A DNA stretch of 20,892 nucleotides. It comes from JAVBUP01 sp031555175 (GTDB lineage Bacteria > Bacillota_I > Bacilli_A > Erysipelotrichales > Coprobacillaceae). Position numbers and translations under genes: made by a program. Positions 1 to 5,764 of this stretch are shown here, piece after piece; position 1 is the first letter of the stretch; the number at the start of each line of letters is the position of its first letter. The stretch spans positions 1-20,892 of the forward strand of contig JAVBUP010000022.1 in NCBI GenBank assembly GCA_031555175.1. The letters run 5' to 3'. The notes beneath the pieces were generated by a model. That model was given only the letters and a program-made list of their open reading frames with translations, searched no databases and had not been told where the DNA came from.

Positions 1-16
1 TATTAAAGTTGGACAT
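1..16 (-). CDS. 5' end of a leftward gene, probable transposase (partial)
   Basis: Only five codons are visible (M-S-N-F-N). The start is supported by an AAAGGAG ribosome binding site on the minus strand (plus-strand 27-33), 10 nt before the ATG at 16-14. The product cannot be identified from this fragment. Its place just inside a putative insertion-sequence end suggests a transposase. The reading frame continues to the left of the window. Confidence 0.35.
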
Positions 17-139
17 AGATAAAACTCTCCTTTGTGTAATTGGTCGCAAATTAATCATACATGGGAAGTCATAACTATGTCTATTTATTTTTGGTTAAAA
101 CAAAAGATTCTTCTTTACCCCTACGGATATTGAAGAACC
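1..139 (-). mobile_element. Probable insertion-sequence end (ISL3-like?), truncated by window edge
   Basis: Read on the minus strand, a block starts at base 139 with GGTTCTTCAATATCCGTAGG and leads after about 120 nt to a ribosome binding site and an ATG at base 16. A terminal sequence beginning GG, followed by a leader of this size and a transposase start, is the layout of ISL3-family elements, and the first residues of the reading frame (MSNFN) would suit that family. The other end lies outside the window, so the inverted repeat cannot be matched. The family assignment is inference from memory of ISL3 ends. The block abuts a hairpin that also contains GTTCTTC, which could be the insertion site. 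Confidence 0.25.
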
Positions 140-238
140 AAAGTTCTTCTACCTAATAGAAGAACTTTTTTTGATAGTGAGAAGAACTATTAACAAAATA
201 AAGAATATATATGCTTGATAATTGTTTTGATAGTTCTT
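131..238. repeat. Cluster of GAAGAAC / GTTCTTC inverted and direct repeats
   Basis: The heptamer GAAGAAC or its complement occurs at 132-138, 143-149, 159-165 and 181-187, with a partial copy (AGTTCTT) at 232-238. Adjacent copies can pair in alternative ways: 132-138 with 143-149 (4-nt loop), 141-150 with 158-167 (terminator), and 182-190 with 230-238 (long loop). The first copy belongs to the putative insertion-sequence end, so the cluster may be a preferred or repeatedly used insertion site. Confidence 0.5.
141..172 (+). terminator. Rho-independent terminator, plus strand
   Basis: A 10-bp perfect stem (141-150 with 158-167) with a 7-nt loop is followed by a run of seven T (166-172). No plus-strand gene precedes it within the window, so it probably belonged to a gene now separated from it by the putative insertion sequence. 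The left arm can alternatively pair with 132-138, which would prevent the terminator from forming. Confidence 0.65.
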
Positions 239-317
239 AACTATATATTTACTGCTTATAATTTTTGTTTTACCTATATGAAGAGTAGCTATATTTGCCA
301 TACTATACCAATTATTA
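173..317. other. Non-coding, very AT-rich stretch
   Basis: No convincing gene is seen. It holds one long-loop inverted repeat (182-190 with 230-238). No clear terminator for the leftward DUF11 gene that ends at 318 is visible here. A 66-codon minus-strand frame across 149-349 overlaps that gene, has no ribosome binding site and is rejected. Confidence 0.5.
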
Positions 318-692
318 TTACATTTGTGTAACTTGAAACGTAATTTCAACTGTTTCTCCTTTTGCCAAATCAGCTAAATTAACAGTTAATAAACCTAATA
401 CATAAGTGTATGTTGCCTTTAGCCCATTTACTTTTACAGTATCAGCAATTAGATCTGCCTTAGTTATATCAATTAAGTCAGTTAATACTAAATTAGTATA
501 TGGTTGAGTTGCCTCATTAGAAATAGTTATCGTATAAGTTAATGGCCCATCCGCCCAAACTTCTTTATCAGCTACTTTTGTAATAGTTAATCCATTGACA
601 AATAATGTTTCTACTAAATTTGAAGTTATAGGTGTCGGAATTAAGTTATATAATCCAGTAACCAAGGCTGTATTTTTTAATGTTGAATCCAA
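318..692 (-). CDS. Small DUF11-type repeat-domain protein
   Basis: The 124-residue product has a short N-terminal segment (1-33) and one DUF11-like beta-sandwich domain (about 34-122), recognisable from TITKVADKEVWADGPLTYTI, the run N-L-V-L-T-D, and the closing G-E-T-V-E-I-T-F-Q-V-T. DUF11 domains usually occur in repeated form in cell-surface proteins; here there is a single copy with no signal peptide and no membrane anchor. The start chosen is TTG at 692, because GGGGGGTG (698-705) lies 5 nt upstream; an upstream in-frame TTG at 707 would overlap that site. Function is unknown; a surface or spore-layer structural role is inference only. It is expressed alone, and the next gene upstream is closed by its own terminator. 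Confidence 0.75.
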   Translation of the reverse strand: MDSTLKNTALVTGLYNLIPTPITSNLVETLFVNGLTITKVADKEVWADGPLTYTITISNEATQPYTNLVLTDLIDITKADLIADTVKVNGLKATYTYVLGLLTVNLADLAKGETVEITFQVTQM

Positions 693-727
693 ATTTTCAC
701 CCCCCAACCGTAATAATGATTACATAA

Positions 728-736
728 TAGTGTATG
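728..736 (-). promoter_or_regulatory. Possible sporulation-type -10 (CATACACTA)
   Basis: On the minus strand, 36 nt before the DUF11 start codon, CATACACTA fits the -10 consensus of the Bacillus mother-cell sigma factors SigE (CATACA-T) and SigK (CATA-NNN-TA). No matching -35 (ATA or AC) is seen at the proper distance, so this is weak. A SigA alternative (TTGATA with a poor -10) is no better. Confidence 0.2.
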
Positions 737-782
737 ATAATTATTATCAAATGAATGGTTACATGAGTTGGAAGAAAAGTAC

Positions 783-807
783 AAAAAAATAGGCTTTGAA
801 GCCTATT
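783..807 (-). terminator. Terminator of the esterase gene
   Basis: Stem 788-795 with 800-807, loop of 4, followed on the minus strand by seven T (789-783). The TAG stop of the esterase gene (805-803) lies in the 5' arm of the stem. Confidence 0.85.
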
Positions 808-1549
808 TTAATTCCATCATCCAATCAATAATTGGTTCAATCCAAGTATCCCAGAAGTTCCATTCATGTCCGCCTGGTCCTTCATGGAATTGATAGTTTG
901 GTTTATTCTTTTGACAGAATTTATCAAATTCCTTATTAGTTTCATATAGGAAGTCTTCAGTCCCACAGCATACCCACATTGGGATATCTGGTTTTGTAGT
1001 CTTAATTACATGTTCAAGATCATGCATTGTTCCTTCTACTACGGGTGGGAAGATGTCCTTTCCTGCAAATGAATCTGGTCTTGTCAAACCCTTTACTGAA
1101 ACAGCTCCAGATAGACTTGCTACAGCATGATATTTATCTGGGTTATTTAAAGCGATTTTAAGTGCTCCATATCCACCCATTGATAGCCCTGCTATGTATT
1201 GATCTTCCGGTTTTGTACTAATTGGGAAAACTTTAGATAGCCAATCAGGTAGTTCCTCAGTAATGAAAGTGTATGGTTTGAAAGAGCCACTTAAATTGTC
1301 AGTATAGCATGAGTTGTTTACTCCTGGCATAACAACAGCTAAGTTATGCTTTTCAGCATAATTGATTACATTGCTACGATACAACCATTCACTATGGTTA
1401 CTCCAAGCTCCATGTAATAAATATAATACTTTTAATGGTGAACCATCATATACAATTCCCCATTGATGACGGTCTACTGGTAAAAATACAGTAACATGCG
1501 TAATAATACCTAATTCTTTTGATAAAAATTCTGTTTCGAACAAAGCCAT
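803..1549 (-). CDS. Alpha/beta-hydrolase, esterase D / tributyrin-esterase family
   Basis: This 248-residue cytoplasmic serine esterase belongs to the esterase D/EstA group, which hydrolyses acetyl and short-chain acyl esters. The nucleophile elbow G-L-S-M-G-G places the catalytic Ser at 123. Asp199 (in G-T-E-D-F) and His228 (in G-G-H-E-W) complete the triad, and L-L-H-G-A-W-S (44-50) forms the oxyanion-hole strand. There is no signal peptide. The start has AAGGAGG 7 nt upstream, lying in the end of the preceding PLP-protein gene; the two are separated by 2 nt and clearly co-transcribed. A terminator overlaps the stop codon. The natural substrate cannot be read from the sequence. Confidence 0.9.
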   Translation of the reverse strand: MALFETEFLSKELGIITHVTVFLPVDRHQWGIVYDGSPLKVLYLLHGAWSNHSEWLYRSNVINYAEKHNLAVVMPGVNNSCYTDNLSGSFKPYTFITEELPDWLSKVFPISTKPEDQYIAGLSMGGYGALKIALNNPDKYHAVASLSGAVSVKGLTRPDSFAGKDIFPPVVEGTMHDLEHVIKTTKPDIPMWVCCGTEDFLYETNKEFDKFCQKNKPNYQFHEGPGGHEWNFWDTWIEPIIDWMMELK

Positions 1550-1551
1550 TT

Positions 1552-2184
1552 TTATTCCTCCTTTTCATTAAATAGCTTACTTCCAATTCTAACAACTGTT
1601 GATCCTTCCTCAATAGCTACTTTATAATCATTACTCATTCCCATTGATAGAGTTGATAAATTATATTTATCAAGTAAAGATTTTGCTTGTTTAAAGTAAA
1701 CTCTAGTTTCTTCAGGATCAATATGAGGAGCCATTATCATAAAACCTAAAACATTAACATTTTGATAACCCATTGCTACATACAAAACATTATCAACTTC
1801 ATTTACTCCAAAACCGTGTTTTGATTGTTCATTAGCAATATTAACTTGTATCAATATATCCATAACTTTATTGTGCTTTAGTGCCTGTTTGTTTATTTCT
1901 TTTAATAAAGAAAAAGAGTCAACCGAATGTATTAAAGCAACCTTGTCAATAATGTATTTCACTTTATTTGTTTGTAAAGTCCCAATCATATGCCATTCAA
2001 TATTTTTAAAATGGTCATACTTTGCAATGATGTCTTGAACTTTATTTTCACCAAAGCATTTAATCCCTGCCTTGCTTAATAAAGTCATTTCTTCAATATC
2101 GAAATACTTTGTAGCGGCTACGAGTTTAATATTGCCTAGTTCACTAAGTATAGAGCTAATGTGTGTTTTATCGATGCTTCTCAT
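1552..2184 (-). CDS. ylmE: PLP homeostasis protein, YggS/YlmE (PROSC) family
   Basis: A 210-residue single-domain protein of alanine-racemase fold that binds pyridoxal 5'-phosphate and buffers its pool, with no known catalytic activity. Visible family motifs are L-V-A-A-T-K (PLP lysine K26), F-G-E-N-K-V-Q, W-H-M-I-G-T-L-Q-T-N-K-V-K, and the C-terminal L-S-M-G-M-S-N-D plus G-S-T-V-V-R-I-G-S-K-L-F phosphate-binding segment. It is about 20 residues shorter at the N-terminus than E. coli YggS, and Thr replaces the usual His in the G-H-L-Q motif. The ATG at 2184 has GGAAGTG upstream. In Bacillus, ylmE sits in the sepF/ftsZ cluster; here it heads an operon with an esterase, divergent from the chromate-transporter genes. 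Confidence 0.9.
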   Translation of the reverse strand: MRSIDKTHISSILSELGNIKLVAATKYFDIEEMTLLSKAGIKCFGENKVQDIIAKYDHFKNIEWHMIGTLQTNKVKYIIDKVALIHSVDSFSLLKEINKQALKHNKVMDILIQVNIANEQSKHGFGVNEVDNVLYVAMGYQNVNVLGFMIMAPHIDPEETRVYFKQAKSLLDKYNLSTLSMGMSNDYKVAIEEGSTVVRIGSKLFNEKEE

Positions 2185-2308
2185 TGTTTCACTTCCTATA
2201 CGTATTATAAAACATTCCTTGTATAATTGATACGCAAAAAATAATTAAAGTGAGTATTTGACTGTAAAATGGTGTATAATAGGCATTGTTGTTTAAAGGG
2301 GTGTTCAG

Positions 2309-2875
2309 ATGAAAAAAAATTGGTTATTATTTAAAATATTTTTTAAGGCAAGCGCGTTTACATTTTCTGGTGGATTAGCGATGTTACCTATTATCCAAAA
2401 GGAAATAGTAGATAAAAATAATTTATTATCTGAAGAAGAATTATTACAATATGCCTCATTAGCTAATTCTATCCCAGGTCCAATAGTATTAGATTTGGCC
2501 TTATTTGTTGGAAAGTCAGTTAGTGGATATATGGGTATGTTGCTTTGTACATTAGCTGTATCATTGCCAGCATTTATTGGTATGTTAGTAGTAGCTATTA
2601 TTTTTAAATCAATTCCTCAAGATAATGATCAAATAAATGGGGCATTTAATGCTATTCAGGCTGCATCAGCGGCATTAATTTTCTCGGTATGTATCTCAAG
2701 TTATAAAAAAACAGTAAAGAATAGTTTCCATATATTAATCTTAGCGATTATGGTTATTGGTATTTTTATATTCAAAATAAATAGTATTCTTTTACTAGCA
2801 ATTTGTGGGCTTCTTGGAGTTTTGGATGTTTACATCAAAGCGCGAAGAGGAGGTAACGATCATGATGTTGTTTAA
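2309..2875 (+). CDS. chrA: Chromate transporter family, short subunit 1
   Basis: A 188-residue membrane protein equal to one half (one CHR domain) of a full ChrA anion transporter. The family signatures are S-G-G-L-A-M-L-P (20-27) and S-I-P-G-P (54-58) at the end of an amphipathic segment, with several hydrophobic helices following (about 71-100, 108-127, 137-175). Short CHR proteins occur as adjacent pairs that together make the transporter, as here. Chromate/sulfate antiport is the name-giving activity, but in gut-type Bacillota the true substrate is unknown. The ribosome binding site is a GGGGTG 8 nt before the ATG. The last 14 nt overlap the second subunit gene. Confidence 0.85.
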   Translation: MKKNWLLFKIFFKASAFTFSGGLAMLPIIQKEIVDKNNLLSEEELLQYASLANSIPGPIVLDLALFVGKSVSGYMGMLLCTLAVSLPAFIGMLVVAIIFKSIPQDNDQINGAFNAIQAASAALIFSVCISSYKKTVKNSFHILILAIMVIGIFIFKINSILLLAICGLLGVLDVYIKARRGGNDHDVV

Positions 2876-3395
2876 TATTTTCCTAATGTTCTTAAAAATA
2901 GGGGCAGTTGGGTTTGGTGGCGGATATGCTATGCTATCTATGATATTTGCAGAGGGCTCAACCATTGGACTAACTAATGAAGTATTCTCTCAATTATTAG
3001 CTCTAGATTTAGTTGTCCCTGGCCCAATTGCTTTAAATGCTAGTACATTTATAGGTTATATTTATGGCGATATCTTTGGTGCTGTAGTTGGGACCATTGC
3101 TGTTATTTTGCCAAGTATTTTCTATGTTGAAATAATATTTAGGTTTCTTAAAAAATTTCAAGATAATAAGTATGTGCAAGGATTACTTAACGGGATAATC
3201 CCAGCAACTATTGTCTTAATACTATATGCTGCTTATCAAATTGGGTATGAGGGAATAGTTATAGATGGTATTATTTCAATTCAAGGAGTAGTAATTTTCG
3301 CAGTATCTTTATTTTCTATTATAAAGATGAAAATAGATCCAGTTGTCGTTACGATAGCAGCTGGAGTGGTTGGTGTAATGCTTTCGCTAGTGTAG
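2862..3395 (+). CDS. chrA: Chromate transporter family, short subunit 2
   Basis: A 177-residue CHR-domain membrane protein and partner of the preceding gene. Motifs are G-F-G-G-G-Y-A-M (17-24) and V-V-P-G-P-I-A-L-N-A (51-60), then hydrophobic helices to the C-terminus. The start is taken as the ATG at 2862 because AGGAGGT lies 7 nt upstream (2848-2854). An in-frame ATG 57 nt earlier has no ribosome binding site and would add a charged tail deep inside gene 1. The 14-nt overlap with gene 1 implies translational coupling and 1:1 production of the two halves. The stop codon overlaps the -35 of the next promoter. Confidence 0.87.
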   Translation: MMLFNIFLMFLKIGAVGFGGGYAMLSMIFAEGSTIGLTNEVFSQLLALDLVVPGPIALNASTFIGYIYGDIFGAVVGTIAVILPSIFYVEIIFRFLKKFQDNKYVQGLLNGIIPATIVLILYAAYQIGYEGIVIDGIISIQGVVIFAVSLFSIIKMKIDPVVVTIAAGVVGVMLSLV

Positions 3396-3423
3396 TGACA
3401 AGATAATAGTATTTTGATATAAT
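3395..3423 (+). promoter_or_regulatory. SigA promoter for the membrane-anchored protein gene
   Basis: GTGACA (3395-3400), a 17-bp spacer, then an extended -10, TGATATAAT, with TATAAT at 3418-3423. It starts on the last base of the chrA stop codon and lies 21 nt before the next start codon. Confidence 0.75.
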
Positions 3424-3444
3424 AAATGAGAAGAAGGTGTAGCA

Positions 3445-4029
3445 ATGGCAAAGAATAAATCAGATTTTGTTACAAAAATCAAAAACAAAATAAAAAATTA
3501 TGAGTTTAGGCCAATACATTTATTACCGATAACTTTTGGAGTATGTTTGGTAGTGTTTTTTGCATATGTCTTTATTGTAACATCACCAAATGGAACAGTG
3601 AATGGTGATCGTTGTGATGGAATAATGAAGTTAGAAAAATCTGTTATCGAACAAACGGTAGATAACTATACAAATGATAAAGTAAGTTCAGTTAGTATAA
3701 AAATAGAATGTAGAACTGTAAAGATTTCTGTGCATTTTATCGAAACTGCTACAATTGACGATGCTAAAAAGATTGCAGCGGAAGTATTAGCAGCACTTGA
3801 TAGCAATGTTGATTATGAAAAGGGTGTTAACAGTAAATACACAGGCATGTTCACTTCTATAGATGATCAGATTGCATATGATGTTAGCTTCGTTTTATAT
3901 GGTTCAACACAAGGTTTCCCAATTTTCGGCTCTAAAATTTACTCAAGTGATGATATTAATTTTAGTGATGCCAATGAGAAGGATCCAGCGTTGGCAGATA
4001 AACTACGTAATAAAGAAACTGCAGAATAA
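3445..4029 (+). CDS. Unknown protein with one N-terminal membrane anchor
   Basis: I do not recognise this 194-residue product. It has a basic N-terminus (about 1-24, many Lys), one strongly hydrophobic helix (about 26-46) and an outer domain of about 145 residues, which predicts cytoplasm-in/outside-out topology. Two Cys (57 and about 89) lie in the outer domain and could form a disulfide. A weak ribosome binding site (GAAGGTG) precedes the ATG. It has its own promoter and its own terminator, whose stem overlaps the stop codon, so it is a one-gene unit despite following chrA closely. No catalytic motif is apparent. Confidence 0.8.
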   Translation: MAKNKSDFVTKIKNKIKNYEFRPIHLLPITFGVCLVVFFAYVFIVTSPNGTVNGDRCDGIMKLEKSVIEQTVDNYTNDKVSSVSIKIECRTVKISVHFIETATIDDAKKIAAEVLAALDSNVDYEKGVNSKYTGMFTSIDDQIAYDVSFVLYGSTQGFPIFGSKIYSSDDINFSDANEKDPALADKLRNKETAE

Positions 4030-4052
4030 ACTATACTAAAGTATAGTTTTTT
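4028..4052 (+). terminator. Terminator after the membrane-anchored protein
   Basis: Stem AAACTATAC / GTATAGTTT (4028-4036 with 4041-4049), loop of 4, T-run 4047-4052. The stop codon at 4027-4029 overlaps the 5' arm. The next gene starts only 15 nt further on, so partial read-through may feed it. Confidence 0.8.
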
Positions 4053-4067
4053 ATTAGGAGGAGAACT

Positions 4068-5081
4068 ATGAAATTTTTTATTGGTAGTTATGGAGAAGGA
4101 ATTAAAAAAGGGATATATACATATATCTATGAAAGTAATGCGGCCAAAGAAGTAGATCATATTATAATGTCTGATAATCCATCCTCATTAATCCGATTTA
4201 ATGATAATATTTATTGTGCATTGCGCAATGTTTATAATAATGATGAGGATTTTGGTGGGGTGCAATCATTTGTAATTGAGAACGGTCATCTTAATCCAAA
4301 AGATATTCTAACAGTACATGGAGATTCGTATGTGCATATTGGAGGCGATGAAGAATTTATTATAGCAAGCAATTTCTATGGGGGCACATTTGTGGTGCTA
4401 AGAGTTAATAATGGTAAAATAATTCGCTTATGTGACGAGATTCAGCATACTAAAACTGGCCCAGTTCCCAGACGTCAAGAATGCTCAAGAATGCACTTTG
4501 CTGGATTTACTCCTGATAAAAAGTATTTATATGTTACTAATCTTGGTGGCGATGAAATTGTCTTTTATACTTTAAATAGGGACTCAGGGAAAGTGAGCCA
4601 AGTTGAAGATATGACAATTCACACTACTCCTGGATCTGGACCTAGAAATGTTGTATTTAATTGCCTAGGAAATATTATGTATGTAGTAAATGAAATAAGT
4701 AATGATATTGATGTTTATAATTACGATAATGGAGTATTTACAAACATTCAAAAGATATCAACGATTCCAAATGATTATTCTGAATTTACTGCAACTGCAG
4801 CCATTCAAATTACATCTGAGGGTAAATACTTGTTTGTTACTAATCGCGGATATAATAGTATCGCGATGTATCGAATCATGAATAATAAACTAGAATTGTT
4901 GAGTTTTTTGAACTGTTATGGAAGTCAACCGCGCGATATGAAAATTGTTGATGATAAATATTTAATAATTGCTAATCAAGAAACGAATCAAGTCGTAATT
5001 ATTGAGATTGATTACAATAATTATACAGGTATTCTTAAAGCAACTATAGATATTGCGCAACCTGTATGTATATGTTTATAA
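4068..5081 (+). CDS. pgl: Lactonase, seven-bladed beta-propeller (6-phosphogluconolactonase-like)
   Basis: A 337-residue protein of the YbhE/Pgl beta-propeller family, which hydrolyses 6-phosphogluconolactone in the oxidative pentose phosphate pathway; other lactones are possible. Recognisable blade motifs are F-I-G-S-Y (4-8), A-S-N-F-Y-G-G-T (100-107), P-R-R-Q-E-C-S-R-M-H (134-143) followed by F-T-P-D-K-K-Y-L-Y-V-T-N-L-G, then G-S-G-P-R-N-V-V-F (189-197), F-V-T-N-R-G-Y-N-S-I, and G-S-Q-P-R-D-M near the end. In relatives the segment after R-Q contains P-H-x-H; here the first His is lost (S-R-M-H), so catalytic competence is worth testing. The length is normal for the family. The start has AGGAGG 6 nt upstream. 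There is no signal peptide. Confidence 0.85.
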   Translation: MKFFIGSYGEGIKKGIYTYIYESNAAKEVDHIIMSDNPSSLIRFNDNIYCALRNVYNNDEDFGGVQSFVIENGHLNPKDILTVHGDSYVHIGGDEEFIIASNFYGGTFVVLRVNNGKIIRLCDEIQHTKTGPVPRRQECSRMHFAGFTPDKKYLYVTNLGGDEIVFYTLNRDSGKVSQVEDMTIHTTPGSGPRNVVFNCLGNIMYVVNEISNDIDVYNYDNGVFTNIQKISTIPNDYSEFTATAAIQITSEGKYLFVTNRGYNSIAMYRIMNNKLELLSFLNCYGSQPRDMKIVDDKYLIIANQETNQVVIIEIDYNNYTGILKATIDIAQPVCICL

Positions 5082-5105
5082 GAGCTTATGTGAAATAAGC
5101 TTTTT
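5081..5105 (+). terminator. Terminator of the lactonase gene
   Basis: AGCTTAT / ATAAGCT stem (5083-5089 with 5095-5101), extendable by two pairs outward, loop of 5, T-run 5101-5105. It touches the stop codon. Confidence 0.8.
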
Positions 5106-5118
5106 AATTTGATATAAA

Positions 5119-5148
5119 TTGACAAGTTCAATATAAATACTTTATAAT
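5119..5148 (+). promoter_or_regulatory. SigA promoter of queT
   Basis: Consensus TTGACA (5119-5124), an 18-bp spacer and consensus TATAAT (5143-5148). Transcription would start near 5155, giving a leader of about 65 nt before queT. Confidence 0.85.
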
Positions 5149-5164
5149 AGTGCCGTTGTAATAT

Positions 5165-5213
5165 TCTTGTTTATCTACGAGGTGACATAGTAATAACTCA
5201 AGATTAAAGGAGG
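5165..5213 (+). promoter_or_regulatory. Structured queT leader, possible riboswitch
   Basis: The leader can fold: 5165-5169 with 5199-5203 (TCTTG/CAAGA), 5171-5174 with 5193-5196 (TTAT/ATAA), and 5175-5177 with 5188-5190, capped by the loop CGAGGTGACA. The AAAGGAGG ribosome binding site follows at 5206-5213, only 2 nt after the outer stem. queT genes are commonly controlled by preQ1 riboswitches. I cannot match this leader to the class I core or to the class II layout, so the assignment is inference from context. A translational control element is most likely, since no terminator lies between promoter and gene. Confidence 0.35.
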
Positions 5214-5219
5214 ATATAT

Positions 5220-5699
5220 ATGAACAACGATAGAATTAAGGTAATGGCTTTAAATGCCATGATTGCGGCACTATATGCTGTGATGACTGTGATGATTACA
5301 CCTCTAGCTTATGGAGAGATTCAGCTAAGAATTTCAGAGGTAATGGTATTATTGGCGTTTTACAACCGTAAATACATACCAGGATTAGTAGTGGGATGTT
5401 TTGTAGCTAATATGTTTTCACCTATGGGAATGTTAGATATGGTGTTTGGTACATTAGCAACAACACTTGCTTGCTTAGCGTTCACCAAACTGAAAAATTG
5501 TTATGTAGCAGTTAGTGCTGGTGCCATTATCAATGGCTTAATAATTGGCGCTGAACTAGTTTATGCATTCCAAGTACCGTTTATTCTTACAGCTATTTAT
5601 GTAGCGCTAGGAGAGTTTATAGCATTGCTATTAGGTGTATTCTTGTTTAAAGCATTATTGAATAATAAGAAATTAGTTGAATTTTTAGAACTGAGATAG
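5220..5699 (+). CDS. queT: QueT family queuosine-precursor (preQ) transporter
   Basis: A 159-residue polytopic membrane protein of the QueT family (COG4708), thought to be the substrate-binding S component of an ECF-type importer for queuosine precursors. The diagnostic block R-I-S-E-V-M-V-L-L-A-F-Y (37-48) is followed by G-L-V-V-G-C-F-V-A-N-M-F-S-P and the D-M-V-F-G-T-L-A-T-T segment. About five hydrophobic helices span the protein. AAAGGAGG lies 6 nt before the ATG. The shared EcfT/EcfA module and the queuosine salvage genes are not in this window. It is transcribed alone from a consensus promoter and ends in a terminator whose stem holds the stop codon. Confidence 0.92.
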   Translation: MNNDRIKVMALNAMIAALYAVMTVMITPLAYGEIQLRISEVMVLLAFYNRKYIPGLVVGCFVANMFSPMGMLDMVFGTLATTLACLAFTKLKNCYVAVSAGAIINGLIIGAELVYAFQVPFILTAIYVALGEFIALLLGVFLFKALLNNKKLVEFLELR

Positions 5700-5719
5700 A
5701 AACATAGTTTCTATTTTTT
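5696..5719 (+). terminator. Terminator of queT
   Basis: ATAGAAAC / GTTTCTAT stem (5696-5703 with 5707-5714), 3-nt loop, T-run 5714-5719. The TAG stop (5697-5699) is inside the 5' arm. Confidence 0.85.
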
Positions 5720-5764
5720 GTTTCCATTTTTATTATTATGCATACCTTATATGGGGTGAACTTT

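Noticed and set aside
149..349. 66-codon minus-strand frame
   Set aside because: Overlaps the DUF11 gene end, has no ribosome binding site, and runs through the terminator hairpin and repeats.
595..792. 65-codon plus-strand frame
   Set aside because: Antisense to the DUF11 gene; no ribosome binding site and no family resemblance.
2258..2280. TTGACT and TATAAT before chrA
   Set aside because: Only 11 bp apart, too close for one promoter; the -10 alone may be real but no well-spaced -35 is visible.
5741..5749. CATACCTTA, a SigK-like -10 before the asparagine synthetase gene
   Set aside because: Transcription would begin inside the ribosome binding site, and no -35 lies at the right distance.
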